Positions 17,773-26,113 of a stretch of DNA of 64,000 nucleotides are shown here, in pieces; within the stretch, counting starts at the first letter, position 1; each line of letters starts with the position of its first letter. The DNA is taken from positions 510,645 to 574,644 of the forward strand of contig NZ_JACHIA010000002.1 in assembly GCF_014202995.1 (NCBI RefSeq), read 5' to 3'. The notes beneath the pieces are model-generated. The model was given only the letters and a program-made list of their open reading frames with translations. It was not told the origin of the DNA and did not search any database. A program made the position numbers and the translations under genes. This DNA comes from Longimicrobium terrae. GTDB taxonomy: Bacteria > Gemmatimonadota > Gemmatimonadetes > Longimicrobiales > Longimicrobiaceae.

Positions 17773-19092
17773 ATGAGCTGCTACGATGGAAAGTACCCGT
17801 GTCCCGTACCGGAGTACGCCCTCAAGGGGCCGCAGGTTGAGCCGGAAGCAAGCTTCTGGAACCACTGCCCGCAGCTGCGGATGGTGTCCATCAAGGAACT
17901 GCTGGACATCACCGACAACCCCGGCGAGCCCGGCTACTTCTATCCGTATCCGGACCCCTGCACGCCGGAGGGTGCGGAACTGATCGCCAAGGAGTTCAAG
18001 GAACTGCAGGATCTGGCGTCGCGGCGCGACGATCCGTGCAGCCTGGTGAACCCCGGCGAGTGCCCGGTGCTGACGGAAAGCCCCTGCAAGCCGCTGGAGA
18101 AGCTGCCCTTCTACTTCGGCTGCCGAGCGCCCATCAGCCGGCTGCTGAACCTTACGCCGCCCGCTCTGGGCGCCGTGCAGGTGAACCGGCTTCCCGGCCA
18201 GCAGGTGATTCGCACCGGCCGCGGGCTGGCGCGCCTGTTTGAGAACGAGACGCCGGGCCTCACCTACCGGCACACCCTCGACTACCTGATCACCACGCGC
18301 AACTGGTCGCCGCCGCGGCAGGCGCTGGTGTGGGCGGCGCTGGACGTGGCCATCGCCAGTGCGCTGCAGGCGGCGTGGTACTACAAGTGGCTCAGCCCGC
18401 GCCCGCTCACCTCGCGCCGGCCGCGCCCGTCGGAGTACGCGGCCGACCATGGTGTCAAGTTCAACGTGCTGTACGACCGGCCCGATGAACTGAACCCCAT
18501 GTACATCACCTGCCCGGATGCCCGTCCGTGCTCGCCCAATCCGGGGTTCAGCCCGGGAACGCCGCGGCACCCGGCGTACCCGTCCGGCCACAGCACGTAC
18601 GCCGGCGCGGCCAGCACCATCCTGGCCTACTTCTTTGGCAACGATCCCACGCCGGCCGCGCTGACGCTGGGAATGGCCAGCACCACGATCGGCGAGGAAC
18701 TGCGCAACATGGCCGACAACATCGGCACGGCGCGCATGTGGGGCGGCGTGCACTGGCGGTCCGACCACGAGGCCGGGCTGCGGCTGGGCCAGGTGGTGGC
18801 CTGCCTGGTTCTGCGCCAGCTGTCCAGCATCTGCGGCGGCAACTTCAACCTGTGCCCGCCCATGCCCGCCATGGTGAGCCAGTGCAAGTGCCGGGACACG
18901 GACGTCTGCAAGGACGACGCGCCGCCCCCGTGCAAGGATCTCATGATCGGCGCGGAAAAGTGCCAGGCCGGGTGCGCCCCCTGCGGCGAGTCCAACGTCG
19001 ACGTTCAGGACCCGTGCAAGCCGCCTCCCCCGGCGGACCTGGCCAGCCCTGAAACGCTGGATGCGCGCAGCGTGCAGCAGGGCGCGGTCTGA
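17773..19092 (+). CDS. Vanadium-dependent haloperoxidase-like / PAP2-superfamily protein
   Basis: A 439-residue protein with the vanadate/phosphate-binding signature of vanadium haloperoxidases and class A phosphatases: K205-x4-R210-P211 (shorter than the usual K-x6-RP), PSGHS (270-274) and R321-x5-H327 followed by WRSDHEAG. Such enzymes oxidise halides with peroxide or remove phosphate; the sequence does not separate the two. There is no signal peptide. Cysteines are unusually common, above all in the last 80 residues (CKCRDTDVCKDD; CQAGCAPCGE), suggesting metal binding or disulfides. ATG at 17773 follows AAGGAG and is preferred to the longer frame. The gene is flanked by long direct repeats. 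Confidence 0.8.
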   Translation: MSCYDGKYPCPVPEYALKGPQVEPEASFWNHCPQLRMVSIKELLDITDNPGEPGYFYPYPDPCTPEGAELIAKEFKELQDLASRRDDPCSLVNPGECPVLTESPCKPLEKLPFYFGCRAPISRLLNLTPPALGAVQVNRLPGQQVIRTGRGLARLFENETPGLTYRHTLDYLITTRNWSPPRQALVWAALDVAIASALQAAWYYKWLSPRPLTSRRPRPSEYAADHGVKFNVLYDRPDELNPMYITCPDARPCSPNPGFSPGTPRHPAYPSGHSTYAGAASTILAYFFGNDPTPAALTLGMASTTIGEELRNMADNIGTARMWGGVHWRSDHEAGLRLGQVVACLVLRQLSSICGGNFNLCPPMPAMVSQCKCRDTDVCKDDAPPPCKDLMIGAEKCQAGCAPCGESNVDVQDPCKPPPPADLASPETLDARSVQQGAV

Positions 19093-19113
19093 TCGACTCC
19101 CCTCCATCACCAG

Positions 19114-19143
19114 AGCGCCCGGACGGTTCGCCGTCCGGGCGCT
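19114..19143 (+). terminator. Intrinsic terminator-like hairpin
   Basis: A perfect 13-bp stem AGCGCCCGGACGG with a TTCG loop, 21 bases after the haloperoxidase-like stop; no T run follows. Confidence 0.7.
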
Positions 19144-19208
19144 CGCCCGTTCGGCGATCCATCGTTTTAGACAGAGCGCGGAGAGGATTCGGTGCGCGTC
19201 CGCCGGCC

Positions 19209-19486
19209 GGGGCCCTCACCCCGCGTGCTGCGCACGACGACCCTCTCCCACGAACGGATGTGGGAGAGGGAGCACACCCCAGTTCGGCGGGGGACCAGAT
19301 CTTGGGGCGAGCGGCGGTTCTCGGCCCGGCGGTTGAAACCGCGCCTCGAACCACACGAAGTCCGCCTCCGCGGACTCCGCCCGAGACATTTGCGCAGATT
19401 TCCAAGCAGTTGAAGCCCCGAACGGCGCCTGTGGGCGTCGTGTCGGGGGTTCCCGCTTCTGGAGCGGCGGATTCATTCGCTCAAGG
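19209..19486. repeat. Long composite repeat (families D+B), right copy
   Basis: Directly repeated copy of 17204-17478. The family D hairpin part is almost identical, while the middle and family B parts show scattered changes and small indels. Confidence 0.8.
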
Positions 19487-19540
19487 AACTCCGCTCACGC
19501 CCTGCACTCGCCGATTCGCACCACACCCTCCGCCCCTCCC

Positions 19541-19599
19541 CAACCCTCCAGTCTTTTTTGGGGGAGGGTGGGCCGGTAGTGCCGGCCCGGGTGGGGGCC
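19541..19599. repeat. REP-like hairpin repeat, family A, copy 2
   Basis: Same element as 25-90, in the opposite orientation: CAACCCTCCAGTCTTTTTTG, then GGGGAGGGTGGGCCGG and GGCCCGGGTGGGGGCC. It completes a repeat-only stretch from 19144 to 19610 upstream of gltX. Confidence 0.75.
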
Positions 19600-19737
19600 C
19601 GCCGCAGAGCCTGCCCGTGACGCGCTCATCCGCATCCGTCTGTCCTGCCGTATATCGCCACGATACATTCAACGGCTGCATTCCGACGCATGACTGCCGC
19701 CCGGCGCGGCGCTCCCGCATACGATCCACAGACGAAC

Positions 19738-21177
19738 ATGGCCGACCAGATCCGCGTCCGTTTCGCCCCCAGCCCCACCGGCTTTCTGCACGTCGGCGGC
19801 GCGCGCACCGCCCTGTACAACTGGCTCCTGGCCCGGCGCACGGGCGGCGTCTTCGTGCTGCGCATCGAGGACACCGACCGCGAACGCAGCAGCGGCGAAA
19901 TGACCCAGGCCATTCTGGACGGCATGACATGGCTGGGGCTGAACTGGGACGAGGGCCCCGTCCATCAGGCCGACGGGCTGGAGAGGCACAAGGGCGAGGT
20001 GGGCAGGCTGCTGGCGGCCGGATCGGCGTACCGCTGCTTCTGCACGCCCGAGGAGCTGCAGGCCCGCCGCGACATCATGAAGGAGGAGTACCGCTACGAC
20101 CGCCGCTGCGCCGCCATCCCCGCGGACGAGAGCGCGCGCCGCGCGGAATCCGGCGAACGCTTCGCCGTGCGCTTCCGCGTACCGGAAGGCGACACCGCGT
20201 GGGATGACGAGGTGCACGGCGAAACGCGGTTCAAGAACGAGAGCATCGAGGACTTCATCATCCTGCGCACCGACGGCACGCCCATCTACAACCTGGCCGT
20301 GGTGTCGGACGACATCGACATGCGCATCACGCACGTCATCCGCGGCGACGACCACATCGCCAACACGCCCAAGCAGATCCTGCTGTACCAGGCCATGGGC
20401 GCCGCCGTCCCGCGCTTTGCCCACCTCCCCATGATCCTGGGGCCGGATGGCAAGCGGCTCAGCAAGCGCCACGGCGCCACCGCGGTGGGCCAGTACGCGG
20501 AGCAGGGCATCCTTCCGCAGGCGATGAACAACTTTCTCGCGCTGCTGGGATGGAACGCCGGCGACGACGTGGAAGTGATGACGATGACGGAGCTTACCGA
20601 GCGCTTTTCGCTGGACCGCGTCAACAAGAAGAGCGCCGTCTTCGACACCGCCAAGCTGGAGTGGATGAACGGCCAGCACATCGCCCTGATGCCCGCCGAA
20701 GAGCTGCTGCCGCTCGTCACCCCGCATCTGGTGCGGGACGGGCTGCTGACGGAGGATGAGGTGCAGGCGCGCCGCGAGCCGCTGCTGGCGCTGATGACGG
20801 AGCTGCGCATCCGCGGGCGCACCACGCTGGAGATCGCCGCCCAGGCGCGCACCTATCTGGTGGACGAGGTGGAGGCGTACGACGAGGCCTCCACCGCCAA
20901 GCACTGGAAGAACGCGGAGGAAACGTCGCAGCGCCTGCAGGCCGTGCACGACGCCCTGGCCGCGGTGGAGCCGTGGACCACCGAGGGGATCGACGCGGCG
21001 CTGCGCGGGACGGCGGAAACGCTGGGTGTGGGGCTGGGCAAGGTGGCGCAGCCGCTGCGGGTGGCGCTGGTGGGGCAGGCCGCCAGCCCGGGAATCGATT
21101 TCGTGGTCCACACGCTGGGACGTGACCGAACCCTCCATAGAATCGTCCGCGCGCGCGAGCGCATCGCGGGAGTCTAA
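19738..21177 (+). CDS. gltX: Glutamyl-tRNA synthetase
   Basis: A 479-residue class I synthetase charging tRNA-Glu. The HIGH region is FAPSPTGFLHVGG (near residues 8-20), followed by the conserved FVLRIEDTDRERS; the KMSKS equivalent is LSKR (241-244), and the C-terminal helical anticodon-binding domain follows. Length is normal for bacterial GltX. A start at 19690 is possible, but the ATG at 19738 begins the conserved MADQIRVRFAPSP and matches the family. With a dedicated GlnRS in the same genome, this enzyme is probably the discriminating type; that is inference. Confidence 0.95.
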   Translation: MADQIRVRFAPSPTGFLHVGGARTALYNWLLARRTGGVFVLRIEDTDRERSSGEMTQAILDGMTWLGLNWDEGPVHQADGLERHKGEVGRLLAAGSAYRCFCTPEELQARRDIMKEEYRYDRRCAAIPADESARRAESGERFAVRFRVPEGDTAWDDEVHGETRFKNESIEDFIILRTDGTPIYNLAVVSDDIDMRITHVIRGDDHIANTPKQILLYQAMGAAVPRFAHLPMILGPDGKRLSKRHGATAVGQYAEQGILPQAMNNFLALLGWNAGDDVEVMTMTELTERFSLDRVNKKSAVFDTAKLEWMNGQHIALMPAEELLPLVTPHLVRDGLLTEDEVQARREPLLALMTELRIRGRTTLEIAAQARTYLVDEVEAYDEASTAKHWKNAEETSQRLQAVHDALAAVEPWTTEGIDAALRGTAETLGVGLGKVAQPLRVALVGQAASPGIDFVVHTLGRDRTLHRIVRARERIAGV

Positions 21178-21186
21178 AGAGAAACG

Positions 21187-21215
21187 TTGACTTCCACCGG
21201 GAGGTCGCCTAAGTT
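21187..21215 (+). promoter_or_regulatory. Promoter upstream of lexA
   Basis: TTGACT (21187-21192), 17-nt spacer, TAAGTT (21210-21215). The -10 resembles those of pyrR and infC in this window. It implies a 5' leader of about 210 bases. Confidence 0.5.
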
Positions 21216-21373
21216 GCGCCCACAGGCTGGGGTACGTGGAAACACGCAGCGCTGTGCCGCCCCGCGGAGCGGGAAACGCATCGCGCGGCGGGAAACAGGT
21301 TGGGCGGGTTCGGGACAGTCGCGGCACCATCGCGGCCGCCTGTCTCGCGCATCCCGGGCCAGGAGTAACCGAA

Positions 21374-21392
21374 CGGATTCAGCGCGAATCCG
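21374..21392. promoter_or_regulatory. Candidate LexA operator (inverted repeat)
   Basis: CGGATTC-AGCGC-GAATCCG, a perfect 7-bp inverted repeat with a 5-nt spacer, 44 bases before the lexA start. LexA proteins usually repress their own genes and bind such palindromes, but the site sequence for this lineage is not known to me. The extent of the transcript relative to the site is uncertain. Confidence 0.4.
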
Positions 21393-21435
21393 ATACACAC
21401 TGGGAGGGACGACCCAACGTCCAGCGGAGGCGGGC

Positions 21436-22092
21436 ATGCCTGAAGCGCTGACCAAGATCGAGCGCCGGATCCTGAACTACCTTGTGGACTACCTCAAGGA
21501 GAACACCTACCAGCCGAGTATCCGGGAGATCGGCAAACGGTTCGGGATCAAGAGCACCAAGACGGTCTCGGAGCACCTGCAGTCGCTCGCGGACAAGAAC
21601 TTCATCGAGCGTGACGCCTCGCGCTCGCGCGGCGTCAAGATTCTGGGGATGAACCTGTCGCCCTCCGTGGCCAGCGTTCCGCTCTACGGCCAGATCGCCG
21701 CCGGGGTCCCCGTGCTTCTGCGCGAGGACGTGGTGGAGGAGTTCGAGTTCGACCGCAAGCTGGTGGGCTCTGCCGACGCCTTTCTGCTGCAGGTCAAGGG
21801 CGACAGCATGACCGGGATGGGCATCAGCGAGAACGACATGGTTCTCGTGGAGCCGGTGGAAGAGTCCGACCTGCAGAACGGCGACATCGTCGCGGCGCGG
21901 GTGGACGGCGACGCCACGGTGAAGCGCTACTTCGCCAACGGCGGCAAGGTGGTGCTGGAGCCGGCCAACACGGCCTACGCCCCCATTCTGGTGCACGAGC
22001 ACAATGACTTCACCGTGCTCGGCCGCGTAAGCGGCCTGTACCGGCGCTTTACCCGCGCGCACACCGAAGCCATCGTTACCGGCGCGCACTGA
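21436..22092 (+). CDS. lexA: LexA-type SOS repressor / self-cleaving S24 peptidase
   Basis: A 218-residue repressor. The N-terminal winged helix (YQPSIREIGKRFGIKSTKTV, then SEHLQSL) is LexA-like. The C-terminal S24 domain has cleavage pair A89-G90 (QIAAGVPV), nucleophile S124 (KGDSMTGMG) and general base K163 (ATVKRYF). RecA-stimulated self-cleavage would derepress the DNA-damage regulon. ATG at 21436 begins the conserved MPEALTKIERRIL. The gene follows gltX with a 258-base gap containing its own promoter and a palindrome; an intrinsic terminator follows directly. Confidence 0.92.
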   Translation: MPEALTKIERRILNYLVDYLKENTYQPSIREIGKRFGIKSTKTVSEHLQSLADKNFIERDASRSRGVKILGMNLSPSVASVPLYGQIAAGVPVLLREDVVEEFEFDRKLVGSADAFLLQVKGDSMTGMGISENDMVLVEPVEESDLQNGDIVAARVDGDATVKRYFANGGKVVLEPANTAYAPILVHEHNDFTVLGRVSGLYRRFTRAHTEAIVTGAH

Positions 22093-22115
22093 CCGCGTGG
22101 TCCGCAAGGCAGGAG

Positions 22116-22140
22116 GGACCCCGGCGCGGCGCCGGGGTCC
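22116..22140 (+). terminator. Intrinsic terminator after lexA
   Basis: A strong G+C stem (GGACCCCGGCGC with its complement) followed by TTTGTGTTTT, 23 bases past the stop. Confidence 0.8.
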
Positions 22141-22169
22141 TTTGTGTTTTCCGTCACCCAGCGAACGTG

Positions 22170-22718
22170 ATGCAGATGGACGAGGTCGCGCCGGACCAGG
22201 ACGAGCGGTGGATGCGGGTGGCGCTGGCTGAGGCGGCCGCGGCCGAGGCGCTGGGCGAGGTTCCCGTGGGCGCGGTGATCGTGCGGGGCGGGGAAGTGGT
22301 GGCCACGGGGCACAACCTGACGCACACGCTGCAGGATCCCACGGCGCACGCGGAGATGGTGGCCATCCGCCGGGCGGCGCAGGCCATTGGCCACTGGCGG
22401 CTGCTGGAGTGCACGCTGTACGTGACGCTGGAGCCGTGCACCATGTGCTCGGGCGGCATCGTGCACGCGCGCATTCCGCGGCTGGTGTTTGCCGCGCACG
22501 ATCCCAAGGCGGGAATGGTGGGGTCGCTGGGAAACCTGGTGCAGCACCCCCGCCTGAACCACCGCGTGCAGCTCACCACCGGCGTGCTGGCCGAGGAAGC
22601 CGGCGACGTCCTCCGCGCCTTTTTCCGCTCCCGCCGCAAGCCGCGCGCAGCCACTTTCGACGTTTCCGCCTCCCCGGACTGTTCTCCGCCTGAACAGGTC
22701 AGCGGCCAGGGCGAATAA
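22170..22718 (+). CDS. tadA: tRNA-specific adenosine deaminase
   Basis: A 182-residue zinc deaminase that converts A34 to inosine in tRNA-Arg(ACG), needed for wobble decoding. The active site is clear: H60-A61-E62 (PTAHAEM) and P89-C90-x2-C93 (LEPCTMC), with the family segments VPVGAVIV and the C-terminal VQHPRLNHRVQ. Start codons at 22167 (GTG), 22170 and 22176 (ATG) are all in frame; 22170 was chosen without strong evidence. The last 20 bases overlap the 3' end of the convergent minus-strand gene. The C-terminal 25 residues are a non-conserved tail. Confidence 0.93.
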   Translation: MQMDEVAPDQDERWMRVALAEAAAAEALGEVPVGAVIVRGGEVVATGHNLTHTLQDPTAHAEMVAIRRAAQAIGHWRLLECTLYVTLEPCTMCSGGIVHARIPRLVFAAHDPKAGMVGSLGNLVQHPRLNHRVQLTTGVLAEEAGDVLRAFFRSRRKPRAATFDVSASPDCSPPEQVSGQGE

Positions 22719-23841
22719 TCCGCATCACCACGACAAGCTCCACCCCGTCCTCGTCCGTGACCACGCCCGCCATGTGATCGCCGCGTACAACGGGCGCTGG
22801 AGAGGGTAAGAGCCGCTCCGGCGTGCGGACCTGGCCCAGAAAGGTGCCGGACGGGTGGAATACGTCGTAGCTCGACGGACCTCCTGACGTGGTACGAACC
22901 CACAAGTGCCCGTCGCTCGCCGCAAAGAAGTCGGCCAGCACCGGGACCGTGGAAGGCAGCTTCGACGGATCCACCGTTGCGCCGTGCTTCTTCATTTCCC
23001 GCAACTGGCGAAGGGCCGACTCGCGTTGCAGGCGGTTCGGTGCCATGGACTTCACCGGTCGCGAGATCACGCGTTCGATCCCGCCGCCCATCGGGTGCCG
23101 TTCAATCCGATACCTGTCGGTGATCGCAAGCCAGACAGAACCGTTCGGATCAAGCACCCACAGCTGCGTGGGGGCAAACGGCAGCACCATGCGCGAGACG
23201 CTTCGCTGGTCTCCCGTCTGCGAAACCCGCTCGACGGCGGACTCCACGAAGACGGGAAATGTGAACGTGTCCAGCGGCTGAAGCAGGGAGTCGTGCCGCA
23301 CCACACCCCCGATGCCAGCTTCGGACGCCCCCAGTACATCATAGAGCCGGCCCTGATGGTCAAATCCGAGGGGCCACGGGCTGATGGACGTGTCGATGTT
23401 GCGCCGGTGTTCGGCGACCAGGGTGCCGGCGGTGTCCCAGACCGAATAGCGGGCACTTGCGCCGTCCACCGTCCACAGCCGGCCCGCCGGATCCCAATCC
23501 ATTCCCGCGAGCATCAGAAACTCACCGGGACCGCCCCCTTTTCGTCCCACGGTGCGGACCGCCCTGCCTTCCGGCGAAAACACCCGGATCTCGTTCTTCA
23601 AACCATCCGCCACCCACACGCGCCCGCCCGCGTCCAGCGCGACATCCACGATGCGGCCGAATTCCTGGTCGCCCACTGCGCCGATTACCGCCATCCGCTC
23701 CACCCGCCACTCCTGACCGTTCGCCCAAGCCGGTGCGGCGTTCCGGTTCACTCCAGCATCCTCGTCCTCGCATCCGGAGCAGGAGACCACCATCACGGTC
23801 AGGGATGCCAGACGACGTGCCAGGCGCTGGTAAAACTGCAT
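22699..23841 (-). CDS. Exported six-bladed beta-propeller (NHL-type) lipoprotein
   Basis: A 380-residue protein. A type II signal peptide ends in a lipobox (VVSCSGC), followed by a repeat protein with NHL/6-bladed-propeller blades of the pattern G-R-x-WV-x-D-x(3)-I-x-V-F-x-P-G and RKGGGPGEF. Proteins of this type are common surface or periplasmic lipoproteins in Bacteroidota/Gemmatimonadota with unknown ligands. The ATG at 23841 gives a good signal sequence. It converges on tadA with a 20-base overlap. A smaller exported gene lies 78 bases upstream on the same strand. Confidence 0.75.
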   Translation of the reverse strand: MQFYQRLARRLASLTVMVVSCSGCEDEDAGVNRNAAPAWANGQEWRVERMAVIGAVGDQEFGRIVDVALDAGGRVWVADGLKNEIRVFSPEGRAVRTVGRKGGGPGEFLMLAGMDWDPAGRLWTVDGASARYSVWDTAGTLVAEHRRNIDTSISPWPLGFDHQGRLYDVLGASEAGIGGVVRHDSLLQPLDTFTFPVFVESAVERVSQTGDQRSVSRMVLPFAPTQLWVLDPNGSVWLAITDRYRIERHPMGGGIERVISRPVKSMAPNRLQRESALRQLREMKKHGATVDPSKLPSTVPVLADFFAASDGHLWVRTTSGGPSSYDVFHPSGTFLGQVRTPERLLPSPAPVVRGDHMAGVVTDEDGVELVVVMRIIRPGR

Positions 23842-23919
23842 GGTGGGCTGTGATTGGTGAAAGGCCGGGTGCAGGAGACCACGGCATGTGGCCGATTGGG
23901 CCTGCGTGGGACGGGTGGG

Positions 23920-24135
23920 TCACTGAGCCACGTGGCAGACGATTCCCGCGCCGTACGAAAAGGTAGTCGTACTCTGCGAGCCGTCTGGGTAAATCGTGGT
24001 TTTCGTAACGATTACAATGGTTTGCACGCAGATAAGATCACCCGCTCTGGGCTGATTATCCTGCTGTGCGGCGCCCGTGGATGAAGCGGAAACGGTCAAC
24101 ATCCCGATCAAGCCGAGCAGGTAGGGTTTTCTCAT
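23920..24135 (-). CDS. Small exported protein of unknown function
   Basis: A 71-residue ORF with a good signal peptide (MRKPYLLGLIGMLTVSASST, probable cleavage after TGAA) and a mature part of about 48 residues with two cysteines (ICVQT and IVCHVAQ), possibly one disulfide, around a Thr/Ser-rich middle (TKTTIYPDGSQSTTTFSYG). No family recognised. The longer frame upstream to 24222 does not look like an export signal. It is 78 bases before the propeller lipoprotein gene and may share its transcript. Confidence 0.5.
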   Translation of the reverse strand: MRKPYLLGLIGMLTVSASSTGAAQQDNQPRAGDLICVQTIVIVTKTTIYPDGSQSTTTFSYGAGIVCHVAQ

Positions 24136-24504
24136 GATCACCGTCCATGGTGGTGTGAGAGGACGAACGTGCGCCGGTATCCGCCGACTTCGGTTTGGCC
24201 AGCCCGTCCATAATGCGCGCAAGGCAGCTCCGCAACAAGTGTCTCATTACGAGTGATTACGTGAGCCTCTGGCGGTCAGCCCGACTGCATGCCAAACCCG
24301 CCCGCCACCACATGCCTAATGTGCTCTGCTGCAGAGAACGACGGATCGCCACTGTTGCCTCTCGAATCTGACCTCCGGTCCTGTGCTCCCCGTGCGTGAA
24401 CTCGTGCTGGAGAGCCCGACAGGCGAAGTGCTACCCGAATGCGGTACACAGGCAGGGCCGCGCATCCACGAGCGCCGCGTTCCGCCCTTCAACCGTGCGC
24501 TTCG
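24136..24504. other. Intergenic stretch before the pyrimidine operon
   Basis: No gene or repeat recognised. It separates the minus-strand exported genes from pyrR and must hold the promoter of the former. Confidence 0.4.
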
Positions 24505-24534
24505 TTGACACTTGGCGTGGTGGCGGGGTAAGTT
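24505..24534 (+). promoter_or_regulatory. Promoter of the pyrimidine operon
   Basis: A perfect TTGACA (24505-24510), an 18-nt spacer and TAAGTT (24529-24534), 50 bases before the pyrR start. The short leader leaves no room for a PyrR attenuator. Confidence 0.6.
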
Positions 24535-24584
24535 TGCGCCGTTGCCGACATCCGGCTTCTCTCCCGGAACACACAAGCGCAAAC

Positions 24585-25142
24585 ATGGCCGAATCCCAGC
24601 GCCGCACGCTCATGGACGCCGCCCGGGTGGAAGGCGTCCTGGCGCGCATGGCGGAGGAGATCGTGCAGCTCACCGGCGGCGGCTCGCCGCTGCTTCTCGT
24701 GGGCGTGGAGCGGCGCGGCGTGCAGCTCGCGGCCCGCCTGGCCGCGCTCCTGGCCGACCGCACCGGCACCGCCCCCCTCACCGGATCGCTCGACATCACC
24801 CTGTACCGCGACGACCTCATGACCGTGGGCCCGCGCCCCGTCGTGGGCCAGACGCGGCTTCCCGTGGGCGGCATCGACGGCCGGGAGCTGGTGATCGTGG
24901 ACGACGTGCTGTACACGGGACGCACCGTGCGCGCGGCGCTGGACGAGCTGGCGGACTTCGGGCGGCCCAAGCGCATTCTGCTGGCCGTGCTGGTAGACCG
25001 CGGCGGGCGCGAACTCCCCATCCAGGGCGACATCGTGGGCGAACGGGTGGAGGTCCGCGACGGCGGGCGGGTGGAGGTGCTCGTTCCCGAGATCGACGGC
25101 TCGCTGGGGGTGGAACTGGTGGACGCGGAGGGGCTGGACTGA
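24585..25142 (+). CDS. pyrR: Bifunctional pyr operon regulator / uracil phosphoribosyltransferase PyrR
   Basis: A 185-residue type I phosphoribosyltransferase. The PRPP-binding loop is [20 protein letters not shown] starting at residue 103, preceded by the PyrR-type [12 protein letters not shown] and DITLYRDD segments. In Bacillus, PyrR binds uridine nucleotides and the pyr mRNA to control attenuation, and also has UPRT activity. The chosen ATG at 24585 follows a clear promoter. The stop codon shares one base with the pyrB start. The short leader suggests a mode of control different from classical attenuation. Confidence 0.93.
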   Translation: MAESQRRTLMDAARVEGVLARMAEEIVQLTGGGSPLLLVGVERRGVQLAARLAALLADRTGTAPLTGSLDITLYRDDLMTVGPRPVVGQTRLPVGGIDGRELVIVDDVLYTGRTVRAALDELADFGRPKRILLAVLVDRGGRELPIQGDIVGERVEVRDGGRVEVLVPEIDGSLGVELVDAEGLD

Positions 25143-26113
25143 TGCCGCAAGCCGTACCGTCGCTGGGCAAGGACCTGCTGGGGCTGGAGGGGCTGACCCG
25201 CGAACAGATTACCGGCATTCTGGACACGGCCGAAGCGTTCAAGGAAATCAGCGAGCGGCCGGTAAAGAAGGTGCCGGTGCTGCGCAACAAGACCATCGTC
25301 AACGCGTTCTTCGAAAACAGCACGCGCACCCGCATCTCGTTCGAGTTCGCGGAAAAGCGGCTGGCCGCCGACACGGTCAACATCAGCTCCACCGGCTCGT
25401 CCGTGGCCAAGGGCGAAACGCTGGTGGATACGGCGCGCAACCTGGAGGCGATGCGGATCGACATGGTCGTCATCCGCCACGGCGCGTCGGGATCGGCGCA
25501 GTTCCTGGCGGACCGCATCGCCAGCAGCGTCATCAACGCGGGCGACGGCAAGCACGAGCACCCCACGCAGGGGCTGCTGGACCTGCTCACCATCCGCGAC
25601 CACCGCGGCCCGCTGGACGGCCTGCACGTCTGCATCTGCGGCGACGTCCTGCACTCCCGCGTGGCGCGCAGCAACATTCACGGGCTGCGGAAGATGGGCG
25701 CCCAGGTGGCCGTCTGCGGCCCGGCCACGCTGCTTCCCGCGCAGGTGGCGGAGATGGGCGTGACCGTGTTCCGCCGCATCGAGGAAGCCATCGAGTGGGC
25801 GGACGTGCTCAACATCCTGCGCCTGCAGCTGGAGCGGATGACGGGCGGCTTCATCCCCAGTCTTCGCGAGTACAACCGCGTCTTCGGCGTTACGCGCGCC
25901 CGCGTGGAAGCGGCGCCGCGCGACATTCTCATCCTGCACCCCGGCCCCATGAACCGCGGCGTGGAAATCGACAGCGACGTGGCGGACGGGCCGCACAGCG
26001 TCATCCTGCAGCAGGTGACCAACGGCGTCGCCGTGCGCATGGCCGTCCTCTACCTCCTTTCCGGCGGGCAGCCGGAGCAGGCGGAAGCCGCCAAGACCGG
26101 AGGCGCGGCATGA
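25142..26113 (+). CDS. pyrB: Aspartate carbamoyltransferase catalytic subunit
   Basis: A 323-residue enzyme joining carbamoyl phosphate and aspartate in UMP synthesis. The carbamoyl phosphate loop is [14 protein letters not shown] (STRTR 60-64); HPTQ and the second domain motif [11 protein letters not shown] are present. Length and motifs are those of the class B/C catalytic chain; no pyrI regulatory subunit is adjacent. In many bacteria this form associates with a PyrC-type dihydroorotase, which here is the next gene. Its start overlaps pyrR by one base (TGATG) and its stop overlaps pyrC by four. Confidence 0.95.
   Translation: MPQAVPSLGKDLLGLEGLTREQITGILDTAEAFKEISERPVKKVPVLRNKTIVNAFFENSTRTRISFEFAEKRLAADTVNISSTGSSVAKGETLVDTARNLEAMRIDMVVIRHGASGSAQFLADRIASSVINAGDGKHEHPTQGLLDLLTIRDHRGPLDGLHVCICGDVLHSRVARSNIHGLRKMGAQVAVCGPATLLPAQVAEMGVTVFRRIEEAIEWADVLNILRLQLERMTGGFIPSLREYNRVFGVTRARVEAAPRDILILHPGPMNRGVEIDSDVADGPHSVILQQVTNGVAVRMAVLYLLSGGQPEQAEAAKTGGAA

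Noticed and set aside
22889-23853. Plus-strand ORFs opposite the propeller lipoprotein
   Set aside because: No domain, while the minus-strand protein has a lipobox and NHL-type blades.
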